Shown: positions 8,083-16,354, numbered from the stretch's first letter. The stretch is 64,000 nucleotides of DNA from Dyadobacter sp. CY326 (GCF_021390515.1 NZ_JAJUXI010000003.1:868001-932000); one strand, 5' to 3'. Program-made: numbers and translations. Notes: generated by a model not told the origin, from the sequence alone.

Positions 8083-9864
8083 ATGCGAAAATCTATTCAA
8101 AATATAGTTGAAGCTAGATTTCACAATGAGTTCAATAACAATGAGCAAAACAGACAAGATGTCTGGGACCTATTTTCGCTAATAAGGACCCTTGCCTTGG
8201 AAAGAAAAATCTGGGATTCAGCTATTTCAAAAATAATTGTCTCGGATGATTTTTTAAAAGATGTTCAGATGCAGGCTGATATTTGGAATATATCGCTTGG
8301 TGGAAAACATGAAAGGGGATCATCTCCATTCAGTAAATTTTTTAGAAATCCGAAGCGCAAAAAGGATGAATTTTTCCTATTCTTCCCGGTAATTCCAATA
8401 AATGAATCTAATGTTCGATTCTATCTCTATCTTGTCCTAGGGCAGATATCTAGTATTAGTGCTAGAAAAATTATCCCGAAACACGTAACCTTGAAGGAGA
8501 GCACTGATAGCTTGAATGATTTTATTCATAGCGCATGTATAGAATGGTGTAAAACAAACTATGCAGAGTCTATGACACGCGGAATTATTGATTCCTCAAA
8601 TCTAGTAGAACACCACTCCATTTTAAATGCTTTTAAACGAAAATTAAAGCGGATACTATATAAATATAACAGTGAAGCCGAAAGTGATGGAAGTTTATGG
8701 GAATTTTGGAAGCACTATTCAAAAAGCGTTGAAAAACTATTCATTGATATTTTAAGAAATGCAGAAGGAAGTAAAGAATACGAGTTGGAAGAAGATGAGG
8801 AAATATCCGCGCTAATTTATGAAGTTGTCCATAGAATCAATCTATTAACAGATAGGTGCCTTACTGAACAAATATTTGATACTGAGTCAGTAAAGTATGC
8901 GGTAGTCGACTTTTCCAATTACTTCAACATTAAACTTGAATCTATAAAAGACTTTGAAGGTCTTAGCATTATTCTTTCCAAAAACCCAAAAGACTATTTC
9001 GTAGATATTGTTGACACAGAGCCACGTATCGTTTGTTTTTTGGACATTTTGGGATTTAGCGATCTGGTGAATTCATATGATGAAGATCTTTCCTCGACAG
9101 TTCTGCAAGATATTCATGAATCTTTTTCTCTTGCCAAAAAATATTTATTAGATGATACGTTGAACATTCAGGACAAGGAACTAATTAGGCATTTGAAATA
9201 CCAGTCTTTTTCAGACAATATCTGCATTTCAATTCCATATTTTGACAATGAAACTGATTTCAAACTTAATCTCGGCTTACTTTTAAGATATGTGAGGAGT
9301 TTTCAATATTTAATGATGATTAAAAAGTTCTATGTTAGAGGTGGCATTTCCCTAGGCTCATTTTATTCCAATGAGAGTATAATATTTTCGAAAGGCCTTG
9401 TTAAAGCATACCAATTAGAGAGTCAAAAAGCTATTTACCCAAGAATTATTATCGATCCTGAAATCATTCATAAATTAAATTCTATCTCGGTTCCTTTATC
9501 TGACGGAGATAACCTTTATAAAAGCATAGTCTTCGACTGGGAAAATTCGGCATTTGTAAATCCGTTTGGCTTAATAGAACATAATTCGAGCGACAACACC
9601 AGTTCACTTGATGAGACCAATCCGTATGACTTGTCTGCTTTCAGATTTAAAGCTGGCTTTAAGATAATTATGACAGAGATAGTTAATTCATACATTGGGG
9701 AAGGGCATTCCGAGCTGGATATAATTAAAGAAGATATTTTACAAAATATTTATAGGTACAATGGCTTTGGCAACATTGCAACAAAATACATCTGGTTATT
9801 GGAGTTTATTAAATGGTGGGAAGATGATAAATCGGGCAGTCTAAGATTTTCCTATTTTAACTAA
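8083..9864 (+). CDS. 593-aa protein with class III nucleotidyl-cyclase-like domain
   Basis: Residues ~1-300 are a charged helical region I do not recognise. Residues ~312-470 follow the order of a class III adenylate/guanylate cyclase. The first candidate metal Asp is D321 in FLDILGFSD, the second is D378 in SFSDNICIS. Then come VRGGISLG (418-425), comparable to RxGIHxG, and KGLVKAYQLES (437-447), comparable to GxxVNxAxRLE, and YPRIIID (452-458). The spacing of the two Asp residues (57) is longer than usual, so activity is uncertain. It could make a cyclic nucleotide or be a degenerate sensor. Related cyclase folds occur in Pycsar anti-phage systems, but no membrane, TIR or other effector is adjacent. 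The gene is visibly more AT-rich than its neighbours, suggesting transfer. Annotation as a domain is well supported; function is inference. Confidence 0.6.
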   Translation: MRKSIQNIVEARFHNEFNNNEQNRQDVWDLFSLIRTLALERKIWDSAISKIIVSDDFLKDVQMQADIWNISLGGKHERGSSPFSKFFRNPKRKKDEFFLFFPVIPINESNVRFYLYLVLGQISSISARKIIPKHVTLKESTDSLNDFIHSACIEWCKTNYAESMTRGIIDSSNLVEHHSILNAFKRKLKRILYKYNSEAESDGSLWEFWKHYSKSVEKLFIDILRNAEGSKEYELEEDEEISALIYEVVHRINLLTDRCLTEQIFDTESVKYAVVDFSNYFNIKLESIKDFEGLSIILSKNPKDYFVDIVDTEPRIVCFLDILGFSDLVNSYDEDLSSTVLQDIHESFSLAKKYLLDDTLNIQDKELIRHLKYQSFSDNICISIPYFDNETDFKLNLGLLLRYVRSFQYLMMIKKFYVRGGISLGSFYSNESIIFSKGLVKAYQLESQKAIYPRIIIDPEIIHKLNSISVPLSDGDNLYKSIVFDWENSAFVNPFGLIEHNSSDNTSSLDETNPYDLSAFRFKAGFKIIMTEIVNSYIGEGHSELDIIKEDILQNIYRYNGFGNIATKYIWLLEFIKWWEDDKSGSLRFSYFN

Positions 9865-9885
9865 TACTGACTTGCATTGGCTAAA

Positions 9886-9988
9886 TCAACTCACCCGAAC
9901 CCCAATCAACTCTTCCAAAACCTCCTCAAACCGCACAATTGTTTCAATCGTAAAATTGCTATCCCCTTTCACCCAGGAATTTCAGTCT
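9886..9988 (-). pseudogene. Remnant of an XRE antitoxin gene (3' end only)
   Basis: The minus strand encodes WVKGDSNFTIETIVRFEEV...LIGVRVS and a stop at 9886. This closely matches the last third of the intact regulator at 10589-10906 (WVKGNSNFTIETIVRIEEVL). One base is missing upstream of the Trp codon and no start remains. It is a broken second copy in the same orientation, on the other side of the YefM/YoeB-like module. Confidence 0.75.
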
Positions 9989-10026
9989 GCCCCAACTCGA
10001 ATTCGGGATAAAATTTTCGTATCTTC

Positions 10027-10046
10027 GTGTACACAAATTCGTACAC
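10027..10046. promoter_or_regulatory. Inverted repeat before the toxin-antitoxin genes
   Basis: GTGTAC (10027-10032) and GTACAC (10041-10046) form an inverted repeat with an 8-base spacer. The element TTCGT(G)TACAC also occurs as a direct repeat. It ends two bases before the antitoxin ATG at 10049, the position expected for autorepression by the toxin-antitoxin complex. Confidence 0.55.
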
Positions 10047-10048
10047 CC

Positions 10049-10309
10049 ATGAGAATCATAACAGCTAGGGAATTTCGGGGGAAGCAGAAGGATTATCTGG
10101 ATCTTGCCGAGAAGGAACGGGTGATTATTCACCGGGGAAAGAATAAGAAGTCAGTTTTACTCACGCCAATTGATGAAAGTACTGAAACTGATGTCTTTTT
10201 TTCGGACCCGCAAGTATTAAATGCCATTAAGGAAGGCATTGAGGACGTGAAGGCTGGAAGAGTGACTTCCATTCGCGACCTTAAAAACATATGGGCAGAT
10301 ATTCTGTAA
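10049..10309 (+). CDS. Type II antitoxin, Phd/YefM-like
   Basis: 86 aa from ATG 10049. The N-terminus MRIITAREFRGKQKDYLDLA resembles the Phd/YefM DNA-binding fold, followed by RVIIHRGKNKKSVLLTP. The acidic C-terminal half would wrap the toxin. In-frame sequence upstream to 9872 has no convincing start and overlaps the antitoxin remnant and the operator, so the short form is chosen. It overlaps the toxin gene by 19 bases, a typical coupling. Confidence 0.85.
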   Translation: MRIITAREFRGKQKDYLDLAEKERVIIHRGKNKKSVLLTPIDESTETDVFFSDPQVLNAIKEGIEDVKAGRVTSIRDLKNIWADIL

Positions 10310-10572
10310 CCTTTTCCGACAGAGCAAAAAAAGACCTTTCATTTTTACATAAATCCGGCGGCAAGTCACTCATTAAACGCATTGAACGCATTTTTGAGGA
10401 GCTTGGTGAAAATCCTTACAGCGGAATTGGCAAGCCGGAGCAACTCAAAAATAATCTTTCCGGACTATGGTCGCGGCGCATTGATAAGAAGCATCGCCTT
10501 GTTTACCAGATCATTGAACAAACTGTTACTGTCTTTGTAATTGCTGCGAAAGGGCATTATGACGATAAGTAG
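10291..10572 (+). CDS. Txe/YoeB family toxin
   Basis: 93-aa ribosome-dependent mRNA interferase. The match to YoeB is strong: GKPEQLKNNLSGLWSRRIDK, then KHRLVYQI and the C-terminal KGHYDDK. By alignment in memory, E50, R69 and H89 correspond to E. coli YoeB E46, R65 and H83, and Tyr90 follows the His. All expected catalytic positions are present, so it is probably active when freed from the antitoxin encoded immediately upstream. Confidence 0.92.
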   Translation: MGRYSVTFSDRAKKDLSFLHKSGGKSLIKRIERIFEELGENPYSGIGKPEQLKNNLSGLWSRRIDKKHRLVYQIIEQTVTVFVIAAKGHYDDK

Positions 10573-10588
10573 TTGGGATCGCAATGAG

Positions 10589-10906
10589 TCACCCCACTCT
10601 AACCCCAATCAACTCAATTCCTAGCACCTCCTCAATCCTCACAATCGTCTCAATCGTAAAATTGCTATTCCCCTTCACCCAGGAATTCACAGTCTGAGGT
10701 GTTACTTGCAACTTCTCCGCCAAATCCTTTTGGCTCATTCCAAGTTTTCGCAATTGGGCCAATATATTAATCGCGATAATCCTCGATTTTTCTAATGCTT
10801 TCGGATTTTCGGCTTTGCGGGCTGCACGTTCTTTCCATTGGCTGGATTCGACGGCGGTGACCGATTCCAATTTTTGTAATATATCTTCTCTCGTTTGCAT
10901 AGTCAT
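10589..10906 (-). CDS. XRE family antitoxin-like regulator
   Basis: 105 aa with a helical N-terminus and a Cro/CI helix-turn-helix at residues ~50-100 (LGMSQKDLAEKLQVTPQTVN, then SWVKGNSNFTIETIVRIEEV). Its ATG overlaps the TGA of an upstream minus-strand remnant (ATGA at 10903-10906), the coupling expected of a HigBA-like pair. The partner upstream is broken, so this may be an orphan antitoxin. It is convergent with the YoeB gene. A damaged copy of its 3' end lies at 9886-9988. Confidence 0.8.
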   Translation of the reverse strand: MTMQTREDILQKLESVTAVESSQWKERAARKAENPKALEKSRIIAINILAQLRKLGMSQKDLAEKLQVTPQTVNSWVKGNSNFTIETIVRIEEVLGIELIGVRVG

Positions 10907-11028
10907 TCAAAATCAATGTATCCCCAATCTTCTACGGTTTCAATATTTAGTTCTTTCAAAAATCTCACGAGCATATTCAGCTTTTCGAGTTACAGCCTGC
11001 AAATGCTCACGCTCGTTCAGGGTTTTTT
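10903..11028 (-). pseudogene. Broken partner gene upstream of the XRE antitoxin
   Basis: Two minus-strand frames give protein-like pieces: NEREHLQAVTRKAEYAREIF (frame closing at 10940) and RFLKELNIETVEDWGYIDFE (frame closing at 10903, overlapping the next ATG). Together they look like the frameshifted C-terminal part of a small protein, possibly the toxin of the pair. I do not recognise the family. Confidence 0.4.
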
Positions 11029-11141
11029 ACAATTTGGCGCTGGCGGAGATTACAAAAAAGTCGCATCAGCACTTGCGCCGGAAATCAAGTATTTGGAATA
11101 ACCTTGTTGGGATAATAGTGAATGAATTATGGCACTTTATG

Positions 11142-11297
11142 TTAGGTGGTTTTATCTCGGTTAACAATTTTGAGAATAAAAATCAGAAAGGAAGCTATTG
11201 AAAACCCCAATAGAACATATTTAAACGAGCCACTGATGAACATGGCTACCGCGAAGGTGACCAGAGCTAGCGATAAAATTACACGATCATTTTTCAT
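11142..11297 (-). CDS. Small two-helix membrane protein (51 aa)
   Basis: A 51-aa frame from ATG 11297: start MKNDRVILSLALVTFAVAMF, a second hydrophobic helix (YVLLGFSIASFLIFILK), and a positively charged tail NRDKTT. This fits a two-segment inner-membrane miniprotein. Its ATG overlaps the TGA of an upstream open frame (ATGA at 11294-11297), supporting real translation. The function is unknown. Confidence 0.5.
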   Translation of the reverse strand: MKNDRVILSLALVTFAVAMFISGSFKYVLLGFSIASFLIFILKIVNRDKTT

Positions 11298-11614
11298 GCG
11301 CTGTTTTTGATTAGAAGCCTAAGATCATTAAATCTACTTGAAGCGCCTTGGTTTGGAGTGTTGTTTTGTCCGGTAGGAAAGGAACCGCAAACTATAACGG
11401 CAGCTAACGAATATTTGACCAGATAGGCTAGCACGCGGCTGGCATTGTTCAATAGCAGTATCTTGAACTCTTCAATAAATTCAAGTGCGATGGGGCGTCC
11501 CTCTGTCGGGGACCAGCCGTCGGATCTGACTAACCGGTCCTGAAACCAGGCGATATCTTTTTGAATACCGATTAATTTTTTTTGACGAATGTTGAATTGC
11601 CGATGGCTTGGTTG
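11294..11614 (-). pseudogene. Unrecognised open frame without a start codon
   Basis: About 106 codons open on the minus strand, ending at TGA 11294, with protein-like content (IGIQKDIAWFQDRLVRSDGW, ALEFIEEFKILLLNNASRVL). No ATG is available. Another frame upstream (TYRIVAETSGHDVCSRIDNQ) could join it across an A8 run near 11576-11583. It looks like the decayed or frameshifted body of a gene coupled to the 51-aa membrane protein. Family not recognised. Confidence 0.3.
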
Positions 11615-11691
11615 TCAATGCGGCTGCAAACATCATGACCAGAGGTTTCGGCTACAATTCGGTAGGTATATAGGCGTGGACGCAGATTGGT

Positions 11692-11779
11692 TACCTTTTG
11701 TATACCGTCAGCAGCCGTGTTGATCTACCTTTTGTATACCTAAGAAAATTGCTGTTGGTATTGATCAACCCTACGTTTG
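11692..11779 (+). promoter_or_regulatory. Promoter with two upstream operator copies
   Basis: TACCTTTTGTATACC occurs at 11692-11706 and again at 11726-11740. Eight bases after the second copy comes TTG (11749-11751), then 20 bases, then TACGTTTG (11772-11779). This is a match to the Bacteroidota -33/-7 consensus TTG/TAnnTTTG. Transcription would start near 11786, about 75 bases before the metalloprotease ATG. The same arrangement recurs at 15145-15235. Confidence 0.7.
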
Positions 11780-11859
11780 CATTGCCTTCCCGAAAAAGGA
11801 TTTCCCTGGTTCTGAGGCAGTTTTAATCAATCAGTATTTATCCATTATTAGTCAATGCC

Positions 11860-13395
11860 ATGAAAAATCTAATGTTAACTCAAATTCCCAAATCATCATT
11901 CATCATTTGCCGGGCAATGCTGCTCTTCGCTTTGCTTGTATTCTTTCAAAGCTGTAAAGACCCGGACATCACCTCGGAGCCAACCATTTCCCAACAGACC
12001 GGCAATGATCCGCAGCTGCAGGCGCTCAGCAATGTTTTGGCCGGCCTTACCGGAGCACCTGTTGATAAAGTCGTTTACGATCTGAATGAAAAGACATTCA
12101 TCATCGACGGTGACATTAAAGTGACAAGAAGCAGTGCCGAAGGTTATCTCAATGCCGATAAGGGATCAAGGGTAAACCAGCGGCAACTCTTGTGGACGCT
12201 TAAAGACGAAGTTGTGAAAGACATCAAGGTGCACGTCACTTCGAGCATTTACACGCCCTGGTATGAAGCCGTCGTCCTGGCAATGAAAGATTGGAATGCG
12301 ATACCTAACACAAAAGTGCATTTTCAGCAAGCAACCAATCTTGATGAGGCTGACATCCGGATCACTGCACAGTATGGTTTCCCCAATCCCGATGGATCGC
12401 CAAACTGGGTAGCACGTCAATGTCTGCCAAACTCGGACGGAACAATAGGTGGCGGCATGGAAGTCAATGTTTATTACAATGCCGAGAGCATCATGCCCTT
12501 ATCTAAAAAGCGGCTTGCTATTGCCCACGAGCTGGGTCACGCAATCGGCCTCACCCACACAGATAAATTCTCAGGTCTCCTTGAGCTTCAGATTTGCGAC
12601 ACACCTTTTATGGATAGTCAATCGGTGATGAACTCGTCGGTTACCAATTGGAAAGGGTTCAGTAAATACGACATGAAAGCAGTGGAAACCATGTATCCGC
12701 AACATACCTGGAAATATTATCCTACTCAGGCCACAGATATCGCAGCATCGTCGGGCAATACGCAATGGTTGTGGACGATCAGTAAAACGCCAGTGAACGG
12801 AGGATATGCAATTACCAGGTATAATTATGTGACACATCAATTTCTGCCGGTTCCGGGAGGAGGTCTCCGGATAGCAGTAGGCCCGGACGGATTGGCATGG
12901 ATTGTAAATAATATTGGGCAAATTTATAAAGGTGGCAGCGATGCTGCGTGGCAAAAGTTGCCAGGCAGTGCACTCGACATTGCCGTTGGGGCTACCGGTG
13001 CAGCCTATATTATCAGCACGATACCCGCCCCTGGTGGTTTTGCGATCAAATACTGGAAAAACAATCAGTGGAACCAAATGCCCGGGAAGGGCGCGGTACG
13101 CATCGCAGTCTCTTCAACCGGAGTTGCCTGGGCCATTGACAATGCCAATAAAATTCTGAAATCAAACGGAACATCCATGGACGATACCGGCGCATTAGGC
13201 AGGGACATAGCAGCCGGAGGTAATGGCTCGGTGTATGCCATTGGTCAAACGGCGGTTCTCGGAGGCTATTCGGTCAAAAAGAATGAAAATGGCTGCTGGG
13301 TGCAATTAGATGGAGGCGGCGTAGCCATCACAGCCCACGGCAACGGCATGGGACCTGCGGTCATTGATAATCTTGGAATGGTCAGGGAATATTAA
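11860..13395 (+). CDS. Secreted metzincin lipoprotein with tectonin-like propeller
   Basis: 511 aa. The lipoprotein signal has its lipobox Cys at residue 32 (FFQSC). Residues ~100-280 form a matrixin/astacin-like zinc protease: the zinc motif HELGHAIGLTH has its three His at 223, 227 and 233 and its catalytic Glu at 224, with a probable Met-turn (SVMNSS, Met257). Residues ~290-511 contain repeated units such as LRIAVGPDGLAWIVNN, LDIAVGATGAAYII and VRIAVSSTGVAWAID, typical of tectonin/beta-propeller repeats that bind glycans or lipids. It is probably a surface-anchored peptidase targeted by its propeller. It sits alone behind the operator-bearing promoter at 11692-11779. Confidence 0.85.
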   Translation: MKNLMLTQIPKSSFIICRAMLLFALLVFFQSCKDPDITSEPTISQQTGNDPQLQALSNVLAGLTGAPVDKVVYDLNEKTFIIDGDIKVTRSSAEGYLNADKGSRVNQRQLLWTLKDEVVKDIKVHVTSSIYTPWYEAVVLAMKDWNAIPNTKVHFQQATNLDEADIRITAQYGFPNPDGSPNWVARQCLPNSDGTIGGGMEVNVYYNAESIMPLSKKRLAIAHELGHAIGLTHTDKFSGLLELQICDTPFMDSQSVMNSSVTNWKGFSKYDMKAVETMYPQHTWKYYPTQATDIAASSGNTQWLWTISKTPVNGGYAITRYNYVTHQFLPVPGGGLRIAVGPDGLAWIVNNIGQIYKGGSDAAWQKLPGSALDIAVGATGAAYIISTIPAPGGFAIKYWKNNQWNQMPGKGAVRIAVSSTGVAWAIDNANKILKSNGTSMDDTGALGRDIAAGGNGSVYAIGQTAVLGGYSVKKNENGCWVQLDGGGVAITAHGNGMGPAVIDNLGMVREY

Positions 13396-13482
13396 ATAGC
13401 TGGGCCTTTCCGGTTTTGAATAAAATGATCAGGAAAGTGAATTTATGGATTAACAACTTGTTTTAATCTGAAAAGCCGACTG

Positions 13483-13509
13483 CATCCCCTTCCAAAATGG
13501 AAGGGGATG
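13483..13509. terminator. 12-bp perfect hairpin between convergent genes
   Basis: CATCCCCTTCCA (13483-13494), loop AAA, TGGAAGGGGATG (13498-13509). It lies between the ends of the metalloprotease (13395) and the permease (13535). There is no long T tract, but the stem is strong and symmetric, suiting a bidirectional terminator. Confidence 0.55.
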
Positions 13510-13534
13510 TTGGCATGGAAGGTGACAAGGTGAT

Positions 13535-14872
13535 TTACTTGACCATCTTGGCGCGGAGCGTTTTCAAATATTTCAGCAAGCAGAATAGTAAGCTTAAAAC
13601 GACCAGGGTAAATAACATTCCTATCATTTCTGCTTTTGTAAGGTTGGATAAAAAAACAAGAATGGTTATAATGGCCAGAACGGGAACCAGGTAGCCGCCT
13701 GGAATTTTAAAAGAGGCGGAATCTGCCTGATCTTTTATTCTTAACTTAATTACCGCTAAGGCAACTCCTAAATAGATCAAAAGCACCGAAGAGGATGACA
13801 GGATGGCCAATTGTTTAAATTCACCCGAAATAGCCAGTAAACAGCCTAATGCGGTGAATGCAATGACTGAAACATAGGGGGTGGAAAATCTGGGGTGAAT
13901 TAACGCTAAGGCTCTGATGGGAATTACGCCGTCCTTGGCCGAACGGAATAATACCCGCGGCATATTCAATATGTCTCCACTTAAATAACCAAACATAGAA
14001 ATGCAGGCCCCGAGTATCATTAAGGTCGCTCCGAAGGGTCCCATTATTCTTTTGGCCACCTCGGCTAAGGGAGCAGCTTTATACCGGGGGAATGCATCGC
14101 CCAGTATTCCCTGAGCAACCAATTGCACGGCTATGTAAAGCAAAATAATAACCAATAAACTTAAAAAGATGGCCCTCGGAACAGTTCTTTTCGGGTTCTG
14201 AACTTCCCCGCTAACGCTTAAACTATTCTCTGCTCCCTGAAAGGCAAAAAACAGGATAAGCGAAACACTACCAAAAGAAGAAAGGGAGGGCACTCTGTCC
14301 CATTTTAAATTCTGCAGTGATATTTCGGTTGAACCCCAGGTCACTAATAGCAGCAAGGGCGCCAACTTAGCTATTGTCGTTAATTTCACCAAAGTAATAC
14401 CTTCCTTTACCCCCCGGACATTCACTATGGTCAGACCTGAGAACAGGATCACGAAAAAAGCTGCCCGAAATACTTTTTCTTTAAAGATTGGCAGCAGGTA
14501 AGACAAAGTATCTGCCAGCGCATTTGCTACCGCTGCGGTGGCCATCAGGGAAGCTCCAAAGATAAACAGGTTGGTGGTCAGAAAACCAAAATACTCTCCA
14601 AACGCGGCTTCAATGTAAGCGTAAGCACCTCCCGTCAGCGTTACTTTACTTCCTACCTCGGCAAAGCAAAGCATGATTATTGTTATCAGGAATCCACAAA
14701 ACAGGTAGGCCAGTATGCCGGCAGCTCCCAGTCCCTGGCTAACCAGAGCGGGCAAAACAAATATGCCGGAGCCAATGACCACATTGATGATATTCGAGGT
14801 TAACCCCCAAATCCCAATTTCTCTTTTTAAGCCTTCATTTGTGGAAGTGTTACTTCTGGTAGTATGCCGCAT
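13535..14872 (-). CDS. APC superfamily amino acid permease
   Basis: 445 aa, about 12 membrane segments. The N-terminus holds the APC signature GLTSNIINVVIGSGIFVLPA, with the unwound GSGIF segment of helix 1 that binds substrate. Further segments include GGAYAYIEAAFG (helix 3) and FAFQGAENSLSVSGEVQNPK (helix 6 and the following loop), typical of amino acid/polyamine antiporters. The substrate is not identifiable. It stands alone on the minus strand, convergent with the metalloprotease. Confidence 0.9.
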   Translation of the reverse strand: MRHTTRSNTSTNEGLKREIGIWGLTSNIINVVIGSGIFVLPALVSQGLGAAGILAYLFCGFLITIIMLCFAEVGSKVTLTGGAYAYIEAAFGEYFGFLTTNLFIFGASLMATAAVANALADTLSYLLPIFKEKVFRAAFFVILFSGLTIVNVRGVKEGITLVKLTTIAKLAPLLLLVTWGSTEISLQNLKWDRVPSLSSFGSVSLILFFAFQGAENSLSVSGEVQNPKRTVPRAIFLSLLVIILLYIAVQLVAQGILGDAFPRYKAAPLAEVAKRIMGPFGATLMILGACISMFGYLSGDILNMPRVLFRSAKDGVIPIRALALIHPRFSTPYVSVIAFTALGCLLAISGEFKQLAILSSSSVLLIYLGVALAVIKLRIKDQADSASFKIPGGYLVPVLAIITILVFLSNLTKAEMIGMLFTLVVLSLLFCLLKYLKTLRAKMVK

Positions 14873-15144
14873 ATAACAATTGGTTGTGGGTTACCTGACT
14901 TAAAAAATTGGTGCTTTCCTTCGGATATGACTAGCAGGGAATGATGGGCAATAATGTAAGATTTCGTGTGATGAAAAGTTAGGTCAGTTACAACTACAAA
15001 AAGAATACCTGCCGGCCACTAGCCCTCGGGAACAAAGCGATCCTCATTTGCAAACAATCAGAATGGGGCCGGTAATTTTCAATAATCTTGGAAATGTATT
15101 GGAATATTAGGCTCTTAGACACCATTTCCGTCTCTTTCCGGCTA

Positions 15145-15235
15145 TTGTATACCATTTGTATACTAAAAATTTCTCTTCGGAAACCTTTTGTATACCCCCA
15201 AAAATTGCCGGCGGTTTTAATCCAGCCTACGTTTG
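15145..15235 (+). promoter_or_regulatory. Second promoter of the same architecture, three operator cores
   Basis: Cores TTGTATACC (15145-15153), TTTGTATACT (15155-15164) and ACCTTTTGTATACC (15183-15196) precede TTG (15205-15207), 20 bases, and TACGTTTG (15228-15235). The gap between the last operator and TTG is 8 bases, and the TTG-to--7 gap is 20, exactly as at 11692-11779. The flanks are also similar (AAAATTGC, CCTACGTTTG). The rest of the 14873-15387 gap shows nothing recognisable. Confidence 0.7.
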
Positions 15236-15387
15236 TATCGTCTTCCGGGACACATTGAAACCGGACTTCGGAAGCATGATATTATTCAAAACCATTATAG
15301 TAACACCGTAAAGCAGGGGACGCCGAAAACCTGAAATTGAGTAGGCAACAACGAACAAAAAATATCTTTTTTAAATCCAACAAAGCC

Positions 15388-16257
15388 ATGTTAAACAAAA
15401 CACATTTTTTCAAAAGTGCCCTTTTTATTGCCCTTGCAATTGGCTCCTTTGCCTGCCAGAACGACAACCCCGTGGATCCCATGCCGACTGACGCAGCCTC
15501 GGGAGCCACAGCACGGATCGGAAGTGATGTTGACTCACCTAACTTTCCCCAGGTGCACAAGCTCACCAAACATGGTCAGGCAACCCTGACTTACGACAAC
15601 GATGGCCGACTCATGAACGTGACCACCCCCGTACGTGGCAGTCTGGCTATCCAGACCGATTACACCTACAGCCCCGGTAAGATCAGAGCGTTTACGCATC
15701 AGGGAAAGGTCAAGCTCCGGGATGAAAGCTTTATGCTGGATGCCAGCGGGCGCTGCAAGGAATCAGCAGAAGTGATTACTGTTGTCAATAACAATGTTGC
15801 TACAGATTACCTAAGGGAGTGGAAGTTTACCTACAATGAGAAAGGTCAGTTATCGAATTTCCAGAATAAACACAGCTGTGTCGGTGGATTTGGGTACAGT
15901 TACAATGCTGACGGCGATGTGATCTCGGCGACTGAAACGACAGGAATATCGAGCAGTTTTGAAACAAAATTCAACTACACGCCGGCAGGAGGCGACCCGA
16001 TCATGAACGATAAATATCCTTTGAACGTGCTAGGGGTGAACGAACACGATGCTTACCTGAGGATTTTCGGTAAGCCGAGCAAGCACCTGGTCACGCTCGT
16101 AACCAAGCCGGGTTCACTCGACGGCGATTATTACAATTACACCCTGGACGCGGATGGCTACGTGACCCAACGGAAGCACTACAAACTGATTGGCAGCAGC
16201 CTGGTCGACACCAAGTCGTACACCTACGTGACAGCCAACATCGGGATGCCGTTCTGA
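15388..16257 (+). CDS. Lipoprotein with YD-repeat-like beta strands
   Basis: 289 aa from ATG 15388 (MLNKTHFFKSALFIALAIGS), chosen because it begins the signal peptide; lipobox Cys is residue 23 (GSFAC). An in-frame ATG upstream at 15337 would bury the signal. The mature part has repeated strands of the type LTYDNDGRLMNVT, FTYNEKGQLSNFQ, YSYNADGDVISATE and YTLDADGYVTQRK, as in DUF4595-like Bacteroidota lipoproteins and degenerate YD/RHS repeats. The function is unknown; a cell-surface role is likely. It shares promoter architecture with the metalloprotease at 11860. Confidence 0.8.
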   Translation: MLNKTHFFKSALFIALAIGSFACQNDNPVDPMPTDAASGATARIGSDVDSPNFPQVHKLTKHGQATLTYDNDGRLMNVTTPVRGSLAIQTDYTYSPGKIRAFTHQGKVKLRDESFMLDASGRCKESAEVITVVNNNVATDYLREWKFTYNEKGQLSNFQNKHSCVGGFGYSYNADGDVISATETTGISSSFETKFNYTPAGGDPIMNDKYPLNVLGVNEHDAYLRIFGKPSKHLVTLVTKPGSLDGDYYNYTLDADGYVTQRKHYKLIGSSLVDTKSYTYVTANIGMPF

Positions 16258-16317
16258 GCTGCCCAACCCAGAAACCCGCGGGCCAGCGGCCCCCAATAAC
16301 GGGATAAGTAATCCCGA

Positions 16318-16354
16318 CAGAAAGCCCATCGATGTCAATTCGGAGGGCTTTCTG
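16318..16354 (+). terminator. Rho-independent terminator
   Basis: A 10-bp perfect stem CAGAAAGCCC (16318-16327) / GGGCTTTCTG (16345-16354) followed by ATTTTA, 61 bases after the lipoprotein stop. The remaining 16355-16666 stretch shows no supportable gene. Confidence 0.65.

Noticed and set aside
12571..13077. 168-aa antisense frame inside the metalloprotease
   Set aside because: Shadow of the real gene, which has clear protease and propeller motifs in the other strand.
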